The notes: generated by a model not told the origin, from the letters alone. DNA of 64,000 nucleotides from Micromonospora chaiyaphumensis (GCF_900091435.1 NZ_FMCS01000016.1:1-64000), one strand, 5' to 3'. Shown: positions 46,924 through 55,481, counted from the first letter of the stretch. Translations and numbers: made by a program.

Positions 46924-47549
46924 CCCGTCTGATCGTCTGGCGGCACGGCAACACCGACTGGAACGCCGCCGGCCGGGTCCAGGGGCAGACAGACGTCCCG
47001 CTCAACGACCTCGGCCGGGAGCAGGCCCGGGCCGCCGCGCCGGTGCTGGCCGCGCTGCGCCCGGACGCCATCGTCGCCAGTGACCTGCGCCGGGCCGCCG
47101 ACACCGCCGCCGCGCTCGCCGCGCTGACCGGGCTGCCGGTCCGCTCCGACGCCCGGCTGCGCGAGCGGCACTTCGGCCAGTGGCAGGGCCTCGCCCTCAC
47201 CGAGGCGGCCGAGCGCTTCCCCGACGAGTACGCCCGCTGGCGGGCCGGCGACCCCGACCCCGGCGCGGGCATCGAGAGCCTCCACGACCTGGGCAAGCGG
47301 CTCGGCGCCGCGTTCCAGGCGGCGGCGGACCTGGCCACCGGTGGCACCGTGGTGGTGACCACCCACGGCGGCGGCGCCCGCCAGGGCGTCGGACACCTGC
47401 TCGGCTGGGACCACATGGTGCTGCGCAGCCTCGGGTCGCTGGCCAACTGCCACTGGACCGAGCTGCGGCACGACGACGTCCGGGGCTGGCACCTGCGGGC
47501 GCACAACGTCGGGCTGATCACCCAGCCCGCACTGACCGACGCGGTCTGA
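46920..47549 (+). CDS. gpgP: Histidine phosphatase, probable glucosyl-3-phosphoglycerate phosphatase
   Basis: A 209-residue phosphoglycerate-mutase-like phosphatase with the catalytic RHG (residues 8-10), the second histidine in TTHGGGAR and a conserved E-R-H-F-G-Q-W-Q-G motif. In mycobacteria the gene in this same position (nadD-rsfS-gpgP) removes the phosphate from glucosyl-3-phosphoglycerate in methylglucose lipopolysaccharide synthesis. The function is assigned by that synteny and is not shown by the sequence alone. Confidence 0.82.
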   Translation: MTRLIVWRHGNTDWNAAGRVQGQTDVPLNDLGREQARAAAPVLAALRPDAIVASDLRRAADTAAALAALTGLPVRSDARLRERHFGQWQGLALTEAAERFPDEYARWRAGDPDPGAGIESLHDLGKRLGAAFQAAADLATGGTVVVTTHGGGARQGVGHLLGWDHMVLRSLGSLANCHWTELRHDDVRGWHLRAHNVGLITQPALTDAV

Positions 47550-47597
47550 GCCGTTCGGCCCCGGCGCGCCGCCGTGACATCGGCTAGCGTGCCGGGC

Positions 47598-48449
47598 ATG
47601 CCCGTCGCGGTCGTCACCGACTCCACCGCCTACCTGCCGGCCGAGCTGGTGCGCGCGCACCGGCTCACCGTCATCCCGCTGACCGTCGTGCTCAACGGCG
47701 CCGAGGGGCTGGAAGGCGTCGAGACGTCCCCCGAGGACGCCACCCGCGTGCTCAGCGGCCGTCGGGTCACGGTGAGCACGTCGCGGCCCGCCCCGGAACA
47801 GTTCGCGCAGGTCTATCGGGAGCTGCTCGCCGCGGGCGCCGACGGGGTCGTCTCGGTGCACCTGTCCGCCGAACTGTCCGGCACCGTCGACGCGGCCCGG
47901 CTGGCCGCCGCCGAGGTCGGCGACGACCGGGTCGCCGTGGTCGACAGCCGCTCCACCGGCATGGGCCTGGGCTTCCCGGTGCTCGCGGCCGTCACGGCCG
48001 CCGCGCAGGGCGCGGACCTGTCCGGGGTACGCGAGGCGGCGCTCGACGCCGTCGACCGGACCACCATCTTCTTCTACGTCGACACGCTGGAGTTCCTCCG
48101 CCGGGGCGGCCGGATCAACGCCGCCGAGGCGCTGCTCGGCACCGCCCTCTCGGTCAAGCCGATCATGCACATGCCGGACGGCGCGATCGTGGTGCGGGAC
48201 AAGGTGCGCACCGCCAGCCGGGGCGTGGCGCGCCTGGTCGACCTGGCGGTCGAGGCGGCCGGCGACGCTGAGGTCGACCTCGCCGTGCACCACCTCGCCG
48301 CCCCGCAGCGCGCCGACCAGTTGCTGGCCACGCTGACCGAGCGGCTGGACGACCGGCTGCACGACACGTACGTCTCCGAGGCGGGAGCGGTGGTCGCCGC
48401 GCACGCGGGTCCGGGCCTGGCCTGCGTGGTCGTCCACCGGCGCCCATGA
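47598..48449 (+). CDS. DegV family fatty-acid binding protein
   Basis: A 283-residue lipid-binding protein of the fatty-acid kinase FakB/DegV type, which presents fatty acids to a kinase. VAVVTDSTAYLPAELV, STSRPAPEQFAQVY and FYVDTLEFLRRGGRI are family motifs. No FakA-type kinase is nearby. A TAGCGT hexamer seven bases before the ATG suggests a leaderless start. The gene order degV after gpgP is that of mycobacteria without octT. Confidence 0.92.
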   Translation: MPVAVVTDSTAYLPAELVRAHRLTVIPLTVVLNGAEGLEGVETSPEDATRVLSGRRVTVSTSRPAPEQFAQVYRELLAAGADGVVSVHLSAELSGTVDAARLAAAEVGDDRVAVVDSRSTGMGLGFPVLAAVTAAAQGADLSGVREAALDAVDRTTIFFYVDTLEFLRRGGRINAAEALLGTALSVKPIMHMPDGAIVVRDKVRTASRGVARLVDLAVEAAGDAEVDLAVHHLAAPQRADQLLATLTERLDDRLHDTYVSEAGAVVAAHAGPGLACVVVHRRP

Positions 48450-48472
48450 CGGTGTTCCCCGCCAGGTTTTTC

Positions 48473-48521
48473 CGATCTTGGCGAGTTTCCGTTCCTGGCG
48501 AACGGCAACTCGCCAAGATCG
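48473..48521. repeat. Intergenic palindrome after degV
   Basis: CGATCTTGGCGAGTT (48473-48487) is complementary to 48507-48521. Inside, CCGTTC/GAACGG can extend the stem to a nearly continuous 21-bp helix with one mismatch. GATC lies one base inside each outer end, close to the GATC ends of the two other intergenic palindromes in this window. It may end the degV transcript. Confidence 0.75.
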
Positions 48522-48591
48522 CCGGCTGCCGCCTGGTCGGTCCCGCCGGCCACGGGGCGACCGCGAGGACGTCGGTGACCCGGGTGGTCGG

Positions 48592-49368
48592 ATGACGGCA
48601 CGGTCGTACGTGGTCACCGGGGGCGGACGGGGCGTCGGGCGGGCCATTGTCGAACGGTTGACGGCTGACGGTGGCACGGTGGTCGTCATCGAGCGGGACG
48701 AGGCGGCGCTAGCCTGGCTGGCCGCTCACCCGGCCGCCGACCGGCTGCTCCCGCTGGCCGGGGACGCCGCCGACGAGGAGGTCACCGCCCGGGCCGCCGA
48801 CGTCGCCGAGGCGGCCGCCCCGCTGGCGGGCTGGGTCAACAACGCCGCCGTGTTCCGGGACGCCGCCCTGCACCACGCGCCGGCGGGGGAGGTGTTCGAC
48901 CTGATCGCCGCCAACCTGCGCCCGGCCGTGGTCGGCGCCGGCACCGCCGTACGCCGCTTTCTGGCCGCCGGCACCGGCGGCGCCATCGTCAACGTCTCCT
49001 CCCACCAGGCCCGGCGGGCCGTGCCGGGCGCCCTGCCGTACGCCACCGCCAAGGCCGCCGTCGAGGGACTGACCCGGGCCCTCGCGGTGGACTACGGCGG
49101 CCGGGGGATCCGCACCAACGCGGTCGCGCTCGGCTCGGTGCACACCGAGCGCCACGCCGCGTTCCTGGCCGGCCTGGATCCCGTGGAGGCGGACCGGGTC
49201 GAGGCGGAGCTGGCCCGGCTGCACCCGGTGGGCCGGATCGGGCGTACCGGGGAGGTCGCCGACGTGGTCGCCTTCCTGCTGTCGGCCGCAGCGTCCTTCG
49301 TCAACGGCGTGACCCTGCCCGTCGACGGGGGCCGTGCGGCGCTCGGCCTCGACCCGGAGGCCGGCTGA
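48592..49368 (+). CDS. SDR family oxidoreductase
   Basis: A 258-residue short-chain dehydrogenase. TGGGRGVGRAIVERL is the NAD(P)-binding G-motif, NNAAVF is the structural motif, and S...Y-x-x-x-K (VSSHQARRAV, YATAK) is the catalytic triad. The end FVNGVTLPVDGG is typical. The substrate is unknown. It is isolated between the degV hairpin and the small HTH/zinc module, with no clear ribosome binding site. Confidence 0.92.
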   Translation: MTARSYVVTGGGRGVGRAIVERLTADGGTVVVIERDEAALAWLAAHPAADRLLPLAGDAADEEVTARAADVAEAAAPLAGWVNNAAVFRDAALHHAPAGEVFDLIAANLRPAVVGAGTAVRRFLAAGTGGAIVNVSSHQARRAVPGALPYATAKAAVEGLTRALAVDYGGRGIRTNAVALGSVHTERHAAFLAGLDPVEADRVEAELARLHPVGRIGRTGEVADVVAFLLSAAASFVNGVTLPVDGGRAALGLDPEAG

Positions 49369-49447
49369 GCACTGCTTCCCTGCTTCGCCAGCGGCCGGTG
49401 ACAGCCGCGACTGCCGACGTCACCGCCGAGTCGCCTGGGTGAGCCGT

Positions 49448-49636
49448 TCAGTGCACGTCGGGTCCGTTGTCGCCCGGGCGGCGCGCTCTGATCCGGTCCC
49501 GAGCCCACCGCAGGGATCCGCACGTGTCGGCCTTCCCCTGGCACCGGTCGCAGTGGCCGAGGATCCAGTGCCGCCGGATGATCCGCTTCGCCAGCTCGGG
49601 GACCCACTCGGATCGGGGCGCTTCCCGCTCGATCAT
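49448..49636 (-). CDS. Small Cys-rich protein, possible zinc ribbon
   Basis: A 62-residue protein. WVPELAKRIIRRHWILGHCD is followed by C-x2-C-x6-C (HCDRCQGKADTC) and a basic helix RWARDRIRARR. Three cysteines and a nearby histidine could bind one zinc. I recall similar small proteins in Micromonosporaceae but no function. ATG at 49636 has GGAGG five bases upstream. It is divergent from the small HTH gene and probably shares its control region. Confidence 0.68.
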   Translation of the reverse strand: MIEREAPRSEWVPELAKRIIRRHWILGHCDRCQGKADTCGSLRWARDRIRARRPGDNGPDVH

Positions 49637-49707
49637 GACCACCTCCAGGAGCAGGCAGATCCGGCCACCGATCCCCGATCAGGTAGCCGGACCGCGACTG
49701 CCCCAAC

Positions 49708-49784
49708 AGCCTCCCTTGTAACGTGCACACTGTCAATGTTGGAAGTGGCAACGTGTGAAGGTTGCACGTACATACGGTCAGGCC
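49708..49784. promoter_or_regulatory. Divergent promoter and operator of the zinc-ribbon/HTH pair
   Basis: Minus strand: a consensus -35 TTGACA (49736 to 49731), 17 bases, GAGGCT (49713 to 49708), toward the zinc-ribbon gene. Plus strand: TACGGT (49773-49778) six bases before the HTH GTG at 49785. Between them are AACGTG direct repeats (49720 and 49750, 30 bases apart), an inverted pair ACGTGCA/TGCACGT (49721-49769) and an inner GCAAC/GTTGC pair (49748-49765). This looks like an operator for the HTH protein. Confidence 0.6.
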
Positions 49785-49997
49785 GTGCGACTCGTTGCCC
49801 TCTCCGACATCGCGGACATGCTCGGTGGCGTGTCGCGCACCAGGGCTACCGAGATCACGAACCGGGCCACCTTCCCGCCGCCGCTCGACACGGTGGCAAG
49901 CGGCAAGGTGCGCGTCTGGGACCGCGCGGCGGTGGAAGCGTGGATCAGGAAGTACCGGCCGCACCAGCCGCGCGGCGCGGATCAGGACGAGAGCTGA
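49785..49997 (+). CDS. AlpA/MerR-like small HTH DNA-binding protein
   Basis: A 70-residue winged-helix protein. LVALSDIADMLGGVSRTRATEI is the helix-turn-helix, followed by the wing FPPPLDTVASGKVRVW and D-x-x-A-V-E-A-W as in AlpA/excisionase-type proteins. It probably binds the repeats upstream of itself. A GTG at 49755 would add ten residues but has no upstream signal; GTG at 49785 has TACGGT six bases before it. No integrase, att site or phage gene is close. Confidence 0.8.
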   Translation: MRLVALSDIADMLGGVSRTRATEITNRATFPPPLDTVASGKVRVWDRAAVEAWIRKYRPHQPRGADQDES

Positions 49998-50059
49998 ACC
50001 CTCCGGCGCCCACCGGGTTGCCCGGTCGGCGCTAGCACAGCCGGGGGATGATCGCGGGT

Positions 50060-50089
50060 TCGTCCACAGGGCGGCTCGTCGTCCACAGG
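50060..50089. promoter_or_regulatory. Two DnaA-box-like direct repeats before comEA
   Basis: TCGTCCACAGG occurs at 50060-50070 and again at 50079-50089, 19 bases apart. TCGTCCACA differs from the actinobacterial DnaA box TTGTCCACA by one base. They lie 50-80 bases upstream of the comEA start. Regulation by DnaA is possible but unproved. Confidence 0.4.
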
Positions 50090-50139
50090 CAGGCTCGGCG
50101 GTCCGGCCTGGCTGCCCTGGTCCGCCGTAGCTTCCGACC

Positions 50140-51129
50140 GTGCCAGACGACGAGGAGACGACGGTACGGCGGCGGTTGTCCCGGCTCTTCGAGCCGGTCG
50201 ACGGTCTCGCCTCGCCCGGCGGTGCCGCCATGCCGGCGGCCCTCCGGCCGGCTCGGGAAATCGACCCGGACCTGCCGTGGCCCGCGCCGGCCTCCTCTCC
50301 TGATCCTCAGCCAGCGGCAGTGGTCCGGGGTTCCGTGCCCGAGCGCGCGTCCGGCTCCGGGCGGGAGCCGGATCGGTTGTCTCCGGACGTCGGAGTCGGC
50401 GACGGGTGGCCGTTGGCGAGCCGCACCGACGACGCTCCCGCCGCAGCGGCCGACGCCGCCGGTGGTGGACAGCGTTCGCCGGCGTCCCGGCTGCTCGGGC
50501 CGGGGGCCTTCGACCCCGGCCGGCGGGGCGTGCGGGCCCTCGCGGTGGTCGCCGCCGTGGTGGTCCTGGTGGCCGGAGTCTGGGCCTGGCGCTCCCGCCC
50601 GCGGGCCGAGCCGGTCCGTCCGGTCGCCGCGGTCGACGCACCCGAGACCGCGTCCGCGCCCACCGCCTCCAGCGGGCAGGTGGTGGTCGCGCTGGCCGGC
50701 AAGGTCCGCCGGCCCGGCCTCGTCCGGCTCCCGGCGGGCGCGCGGGTGGCCGACGCGATCCAGGCGGCCGGAGGGGCGCTGCCCGGCGTCGACGTGGCGC
50801 TGCTCAACCCCGCCCGCAAGGTCACCGACGGTGAGCTGATCCTGGTGGGCATCAGCGCTCCGCCCGGCCAGGCCGCCCCGCCCGGTCCGGCGGCCGGCGG
50901 CGGTGGACCCGCAGCGGGTGGTGCCGCGCCGGGAGGCGGCCCGGTCAACCTGAACACGGCCACCCTGGCCCAGCTCGACGCGCTGCCCGGCGTGGGCCCG
51001 GTGCTCGCCCAGCGGATCCTCGACCACCGCGGCCAGCACGGCGGCTTCCGGTCGGTCTCCGACCTGCGCCAGGTCGACGGCATCGGCGACGCCCGGTACG
51101 AGCAGCTCAAGGATCTGGTGACGGTGTGA
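50140..51129 (+). CDS. comEA: ComEA family DNA-binding protein
   Basis: A 329-residue membrane-anchored protein for DNA uptake. A long disordered N-terminal cytoplasmic part (1-125) leads to one membrane helix (about 131-149). A SLBB domain (about 180-237) with VVVALAGKVRRPGLVRL follows, then a glycine/proline linker and a C-terminal double helix-hairpin-helix (268-329: NLNTATLAQLDALPGVGP). TAGCTT six bases before the GTG indicates a leaderless message. Its stop overlaps the comEC start. Confidence 0.95.
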   Translation: MPDDEETTVRRRLSRLFEPVDGLASPGGAAMPAALRPAREIDPDLPWPAPASSPDPQPAAVVRGSVPERASGSGREPDRLSPDVGVGDGWPLASRTDDAPAAAADAAGGGQRSPASRLLGPGAFDPGRRGVRALAVVAAVVVLVAGVWAWRSRPRAEPVRPVAAVDAPETASAPTASSGQVVVALAGKVRRPGLVRLPAGARVADAIQAAGGALPGVDVALLNPARKVTDGELILVGISAPPGQAAPPGPAAGGGGPAAGGAAPGGGPVNLNTATLAQLDALPGVGPVLAQRILDHRGQHGGFRSVSDLRQVDGIGDARYEQLKDLVTV

Positions 51130-53531
51130 ACACCGGCGAGCCGCCCTCGGACGCCGACGGCAGCGGGACCGGCGGGGGAGTGCCCGATCTGCGGCTGGCC
51201 GGGCTGGCCGTGGCCGCCTGGCTCGCCGCCCTGGCCGGCCTGCACTCCACCATGACGGCGAGCGCCACCCTGGCCGCCGTCGCCGCCGGCCTGGCGCTCC
51301 TCACCGGCGCCCACCTGTGCGGCCTGCTCGGCCGTCCGGCCGCCCCGGTCCGCCGCTACGGCTGGATCGCGGTCGCCGTGCTGCTCGGAGTGGTCTGCGG
51401 CGCGACCGCCACCGCCGCCCGCGTCGCGGTCCGCGACGCCGCCCCCGTGCGGGCACTCCTCGCCGAACGGACCCTGGTCACCGCCGACCTGGTGGTCCGC
51501 GACGACCCCCGCCCGATCCGTGGCGCCGCCGGCCGCCCGGCCACCCTGCTGGTCCGCGCCGACCTGGTCCGCCTCACCGACGCCGCCGGCCGCCGGGTCA
51601 CCGGCACGGTGCGTGGCCTGGTGCTGGCGACCGACCCGGCCTGGCGCACGCTGCTGCCGGGGCAGCGGGCGACCGCGCGGGGCCGGCTGTCGGCCCCGCG
51701 CGGTGGGGACCTGACGGCCGCGGTGCTGTCGGCCACCGGCCCACCGGCCCGGCACGGCCCGGCCCCCTGGCCGCAACGGGCGGCCGGCACCCTGCGCGCC
51801 GGGCTGCAACGGGCGTGCGCGCCGCTGCCCGACGCACCCGGCGGGCTGCTGCCCGGCCTCGTGGTGGGGGACACCAGCCACCTGCCGCCCGAGGTGGAGG
51901 AGGACTTCCGGGCCACCGGCATGACCCATCTCAACGCGGTGTCGGGTTCCAACGTGGCCATCGTCGTCGGCGCCGTGCTGCTGCTCGCCCGCTGGGCCCG
52001 GGCCGGCCCGCGGACGGCCGCCGCGCTGTGCGTACTCGCCCTGGTCGGGTTCGTGATCCTCGTGCGGCCGTCGCCGAGTGTGGTCCGCGCCGCGGCGATG
52101 GGGGCGATCGGGTTGGCCGCGCTCGCCACCGGGCGGTCCCGGGCCGCGCTGCCCGCCCTGGCCGCCGCGGTCACCGTGCTGGTGCTCGTCGACCCGGAAC
52201 TGGCCGGGGATCCGGGGTTCGCGCTCTCGGTCTGTGCCACCGGCGGGCTGCTGCTGCTCGCCCCGGGCTGGCGGGACGCGCTTCGCCGGCGGTGCGTACC
52301 GCCCGGGCTGGCCGAGGCGCTGGCCGTGCCGGCGGCGGCGCAGCTCGCCTGCGGCCCGGTGATCGCCGGGATCTCCGGGACGGTGAGCCTGGTCGCGGTG
52401 CCGGCGAACCTGCTCGCCGTGCCGGTGGTCGCGCCCGCCACGGTGCTGGGGGTGATCGCGGCGGTCCTGTCGCCGGTCTGGCCGGCCGGTGCCGAGTTCG
52501 CCGCCTGGCTGGCGAGCTGGCCGGCCCGCTGGCTGGTGGCGGTGGCCGCGCAGGGTGCCCGGCTGCCCGCCGGCACGCTGCCCTGGCCGGGCGGGGTGAC
52601 CGGCGCCCTGCTGCTGGCCGCCGTCAGCGTGGCGCTGCTGGTGGCCGCGCGGCGGCCGGTGGTCCGGCGGCTGGTCACGGTCGTCGTGGTCGCGGTGGTG
52701 CTCGGCACGCTGCCCGTCCGGCTGCTCGCGGCCGGCTGGCCCCCGCGGGGCTGGGTGGTCGTGGCGTGCGCGGTGGGGCAGGGGGACGCCGTGGTGCTGC
52801 CGGTCGCCGCCGGTCGGGCGGTGGTGGTCGACGCCGGCCCCGATCCGTCCGGGGTGGACGGTTGCCTGCGCCGGCTCGGCGTACGCGAGGTGTCGCTGCT
52901 GGTGGTCAGCCACTTCCACGTCGACCACGTGGGCGGGATCGCCGGGGTGTTCCGGGGCCGGCGGGTGGCGGCGGTGGCGACCCCGCAGTGGTCCGAGCCG
53001 CCCTACGGCGTCGCCCAGGTACGCGACGCGGCCCGCCGGGGCGGGAGCGTGCTGACGCCGGTGCCGGCGGGCTGGCGCTGGCGGGCCGGGGCGGTCGAGC
53101 TGGTCGCCGTCGGGCCGCCGTACCCGCTGCGCGGTAGCCGGTCGGATCCGAACAACAACTCGCTGGTGCTGGCCGCCACGGTGGGCGGCGTGCGGATCCT
53201 GCTGCCCGGCGACGCGGAGACCGAGGAGCAGCGGGCGTTGCTGGAGACGGTGCCGGCCGCCGTGATCCGGGCCGACGTGCTCAAGGTGGCCCACCACGGG
53301 TCGGCGTACCAGGATCCGGAGTTCCTCGCCGCGGTCCGCCCGGCGGTCGCGCTGGTCTGCGTGGGCGCGGACAACGACTACGGGCACCCCAACCCGGGCC
53401 TGCTGGACCGGCTGACCCGGGCGGGCGCCCGGGTGCTGCGCACCGACACCGACGGCGACATCGCCGCCGTCCACGGCGGCGCGGGACTGGCCGTGGTGGC
53501 CCGGGGGACCGGTCCGGGACGGCGGCGGTGA
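51126..53531 (+). CDS. comEC: ComEC/Rec2 family DNA channel protein
   Basis: An 801-residue polytopic protein of natural transformation or a related uptake process. An N-terminal helix cluster and OB-fold region (about 20-230) are followed by the competence domain with THLNAVSGSNVAIV, and about ten helices. The C-terminal metallo-beta-lactamase-like domain has H-x-H-x-D-H at 596-601 (HFHVDH) and VAHHGS, KVAHH. GTG overlaps the comEA stop, so the two genes are coupled. Confidence 0.95.
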   Translation: MNTGEPPSDADGSGTGGGVPDLRLAGLAVAAWLAALAGLHSTMTASATLAAVAAGLALLTGAHLCGLLGRPAAPVRRYGWIAVAVLLGVVCGATATAARVAVRDAAPVRALLAERTLVTADLVVRDDPRPIRGAAGRPATLLVRADLVRLTDAAGRRVTGTVRGLVLATDPAWRTLLPGQRATARGRLSAPRGGDLTAAVLSATGPPARHGPAPWPQRAAGTLRAGLQRACAPLPDAPGGLLPGLVVGDTSHLPPEVEEDFRATGMTHLNAVSGSNVAIVVGAVLLLARWARAGPRTAAALCVLALVGFVILVRPSPSVVRAAAMGAIGLAALATGRSRAALPALAAAVTVLVLVDPELAGDPGFALSVCATGGLLLLAPGWRDALRRRCVPPGLAEALAVPAAAQLACGPVIAGISGTVSLVAVPANLLAVPVVAPATVLGVIAAVLSPVWPAGAEFAAWLASWPARWLVAVAAQGARLPAGTLPWPGGVTGALLLAAVSVALLVAARRPVVRRLVTVVVVAVVLGTLPVRLLAAGWPPRGWVVVACAVGQGDAVVLPVAAGRAVVVDAGPDPSGVDGCLRRLGVREVSLLVVSHFHVDHVGGIAGVFRGRRVAAVATPQWSEPPYGVAQVRDAARRGGSVLTPVPAGWRWRAGAVELVAVGPPYPLRGSRSDPNNNSLVLAATVGGVRILLPGDAETEEQRALLETVPAAVIRADVLKVAHHGSAYQDPEFLAAVRPAVALVCVGADNDYGHPNPGLLDRLTRAGARVLRTDTDGDIAAVHGGAGLAVVARGTGPGRRR

Positions 53532-53679
53532 GGGCGGTTCGGAAGGGAGCCCAGCGATCGAGGGAGGCTTGTTGGGATAGTTGGTAGATCGACTCGAATG
53601 TCGGTATTTGCGTTGACTGCGGGCTGCGCCGTCACAGTCCTCGATGAGCAGGCACGATCGGGTCGGGGGCCGTGCGAAT

Positions 53680-54660
53680 ATGGGCGACGTGACCCCCGCC
53701 AGCCTGCCCCCTATTCTGCTCGTTCTCGGCGACGAGGAGCTGCTCGCCACGCGAGCCGTCTCCGAAGCCGTCGTCCGGGCCCGCAGCGTCGACCCGGACG
53801 TGGACGTCCGGGAGTACCAGGCGGGCTCGCTGACGGTGGGGGAGATCGCCGAGATGCTCAGCCCGTCGCTGTTCGGCGGGCGGCGGGTGCTCGTGCTGCG
53901 CTCCGGCCAGGACGCCCGGAAGGACCTCGTCACCGCCCTGCTGGGCTACGCGAAGAACCCCGACCCGGAGGTGCAGCTCGTGGTGCTGCACCTCGGTGGG
54001 GCCAAGGGCAAGGCGTTCGCCGACGGGCTGCGGGCCGCGGGCGCGACGGTGGTGCCGGCCGCGAAGCTCAAGGGCCACCGGGAGCGGGTCGCCTTCGTCC
54101 GGGACGAGATCCGCCGCCTCGGCGGGAAGTGCACCGACGACGCCGCCGAGACGCTGATCGCGGCGGTCGGCACCGACCTGCGCGAGCTGGCCGCCGCCTG
54201 CTCCCAGCTCGTGGCCGACACCGACGGGCGGATCGGGGCGGAGACGGTGTCCCGCTACTACCGGGGGCGGGTCGAGGTGTCCGGCTTCACCGTGGCCGAC
54301 GCGACGATGGTCGGCGACGTGCCGGGGGCGCTGGAGGCGCTGCGCTGGGCGCTGCACGTGGGTGTCGACCCGGTGCCGATCGCCGACGCGCTCGCCGACG
54401 GGGTGCGGACCGTGGCCCGGGTCGCGTCGGCCGGGCGGGGCAGCCCCTACCAGTTGGCCAGCAGCCTGGGCATGCCGGCGTGGAAGATCGAGCGGGCCCA
54501 GCGGCAGGGCCGGGGCTGGACGCCGGAGGGCCTCGTGGAGGCCATGCGGGCGGCCGCCGAGTGCAACGCCGCGGTCAAGGGCGGTGCCGACGACCGGGCG
54601 TACGCGCTGGAACGGGCGGTGTTCTCCGTGGCCGCGGCGCGGCAGGGTGGCGGCCGGTGA
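53680..54660 (+). CDS. holA: DNA polymerase III delta subunit
   Basis: A 326-residue clamp-loader subunit. PPILLVLGDEELLATRAV, the SLFGGRRVLVLR motif and DLRELAAACSQLVADTDG are HolA features. The start is uncertain: ATG at 53680 or GTG at 53689 (VTPASLPP), which would be leaderless with GAATAT seven bases before it. The position after comEC and before rpsT is standard for actinobacteria. The stop overlaps the next GTG. Confidence 0.94.
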   Translation: MGDVTPASLPPILLVLGDEELLATRAVSEAVVRARSVDPDVDVREYQAGSLTVGEIAEMLSPSLFGGRRVLVLRSGQDARKDLVTALLGYAKNPDPEVQLVVLHLGGAKGKAFADGLRAAGATVVPAAKLKGHRERVAFVRDEIRRLGGKCTDDAAETLIAAVGTDLRELAAACSQLVADTDGRIGAETVSRYYRGRVEVSGFTVADATMVGDVPGALEALRWALHVGVDPVPIADALADGVRTVARVASAGRGSPYQLASSLGMPAWKIERAQRQGRGWTPEGLVEAMRAAAECNAAVKGGADDRAYALERAVFSVAAARQGGGR

Positions 54661-55118
54661 CCCGAACGTGGTCGACGGTCCCCACGGACGAGGAGCGCTA
54701 CCGGCCGCTCTACGCCCGGGTCCTCGGTCTGCGTTTCGTCAACCCGGGCGGGGTGCTCTGCTTCCTCTTCTTCGAGGGCGCCGTGGCGCTGGCCGTGCTG
54801 CTCGCCCTCGCCGAGCTGGTGACCTGGTGGGCGGTGCTGCTGCTCCCGGCGGCGGTGGCGGCCATGGTGAAGCTCAACGACATGGTCGCCGAGATCGTGA
54901 TCCGCACCGCGGCGCAGGTGCCGGAGCAGGAGCGGGACCGCTTCCGCCGGCAGATGGAGCCGGTCGTCGGCCGGGCCAGCGTGCCGTCCACGGCCCGGGC
55001 GCTGCCGGGCGGGGCGACGCTGGCCGGCGAGCCGACGCTGCGGGCCGCCCGCCCCGTCGACCCGTCCGGGCAGATCGAGCACCCGTCGGACCCGACCGGG
55101 CACGACCCCTTCCGCTGA
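54657..55118 (+). CDS. Two-helix membrane protein, unknown function
   Basis: A 153-residue protein with two adjacent hydrophobic helices (about 31-50 and 53-75) and a hydrophilic, proline-rich C-terminal tail. GLRFVNPGGVLCFLFFEGAV is the most conserved-looking segment. I recognise no family. The GTG start overlaps the holA stop by four bases, so it is coupled. The tail ends just before a GC-rich tandem repeat. Confidence 0.78.
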   Translation: MTRTWSTVPTDEERYRPLYARVLGLRFVNPGGVLCFLFFEGAVALAVLLALAELVTWWAVLLLPAAVAAMVKLNDMVAEIVIRTAAQVPEQERDRFRRQMEPVVGRASVPSTARALPGGATLAGEPTLRAARPVDPSGQIEHPSDPTGHDPFR

Positions 55119-55122
55119 CCGT

Positions 55123-55313
55123 CGCAGCAGGCCGCCGGAGAAGCGACCGCCGCCGGAGAGCGACCGCCGCAGGAGCGGGCCGCCGGAGAAGCGACCGCGC
55201 CGACGAGCGACCGCCGCCGGAGACCGACCGCCGCAGGAGCGGGCCGCCGGAGAAGCGACCGCGCCGACGAGCGACCGCCGCAGTAGCGGGCCGCAGCAGG
55301 AGCGACCGAGGCC
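55123..55313. repeat. GC-rich tandem repeat, 64-bp period
   Basis: The same 57-base sequence occurs at 55161-55217 and 55225-55281, and partial copies lie on both sides. The subunits are built from GCGACCGCC and GCAGGAGCGGG blocks. It lies between the convergent ends of the 54657 gene and rpsT. There is no support for coding in any frame. It is not CRISPR-like, as there is no unique spacer. Confidence 0.8.
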
Positions 55314-55427
55314 GGCGGCGCAGACCTCACCACCGTCCGAAGGGCGGGCGACGGCCTGATCCGTCGGTGACGTCAGCTCGAAAGGCGCCGACCGGGAGCC
55401 ACGCGCGGCACCGGGAAACGCAGACAG

Positions 55428-55462
55428 CCGGAAGCCCCGGGGCGGTGCCCCGGGGCTTCCGG
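55428..55462 (-). terminator. rpsT terminator
   Basis: A perfect 16-bp stem with a three-base loop (55428-55443 with 55447-55462), 20 bases after the rpsT stop on the minus strand. Confidence 0.82.
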
Positions 55463-55481
55463 TTCAGGTCTGAGGCGCTCG

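Noticed and set aside
49785..49997. Excisionase of an integrative element
   Set aside because: The HTH is AlpA-like, but no integrase, tRNA attachment site or direct-repeat ends are visible, so a local regulator is more likely.
55123..55313. CRISPR array
   Set aside because: The repeats are adjacent with no unique spacers, and no cas genes are in the window.
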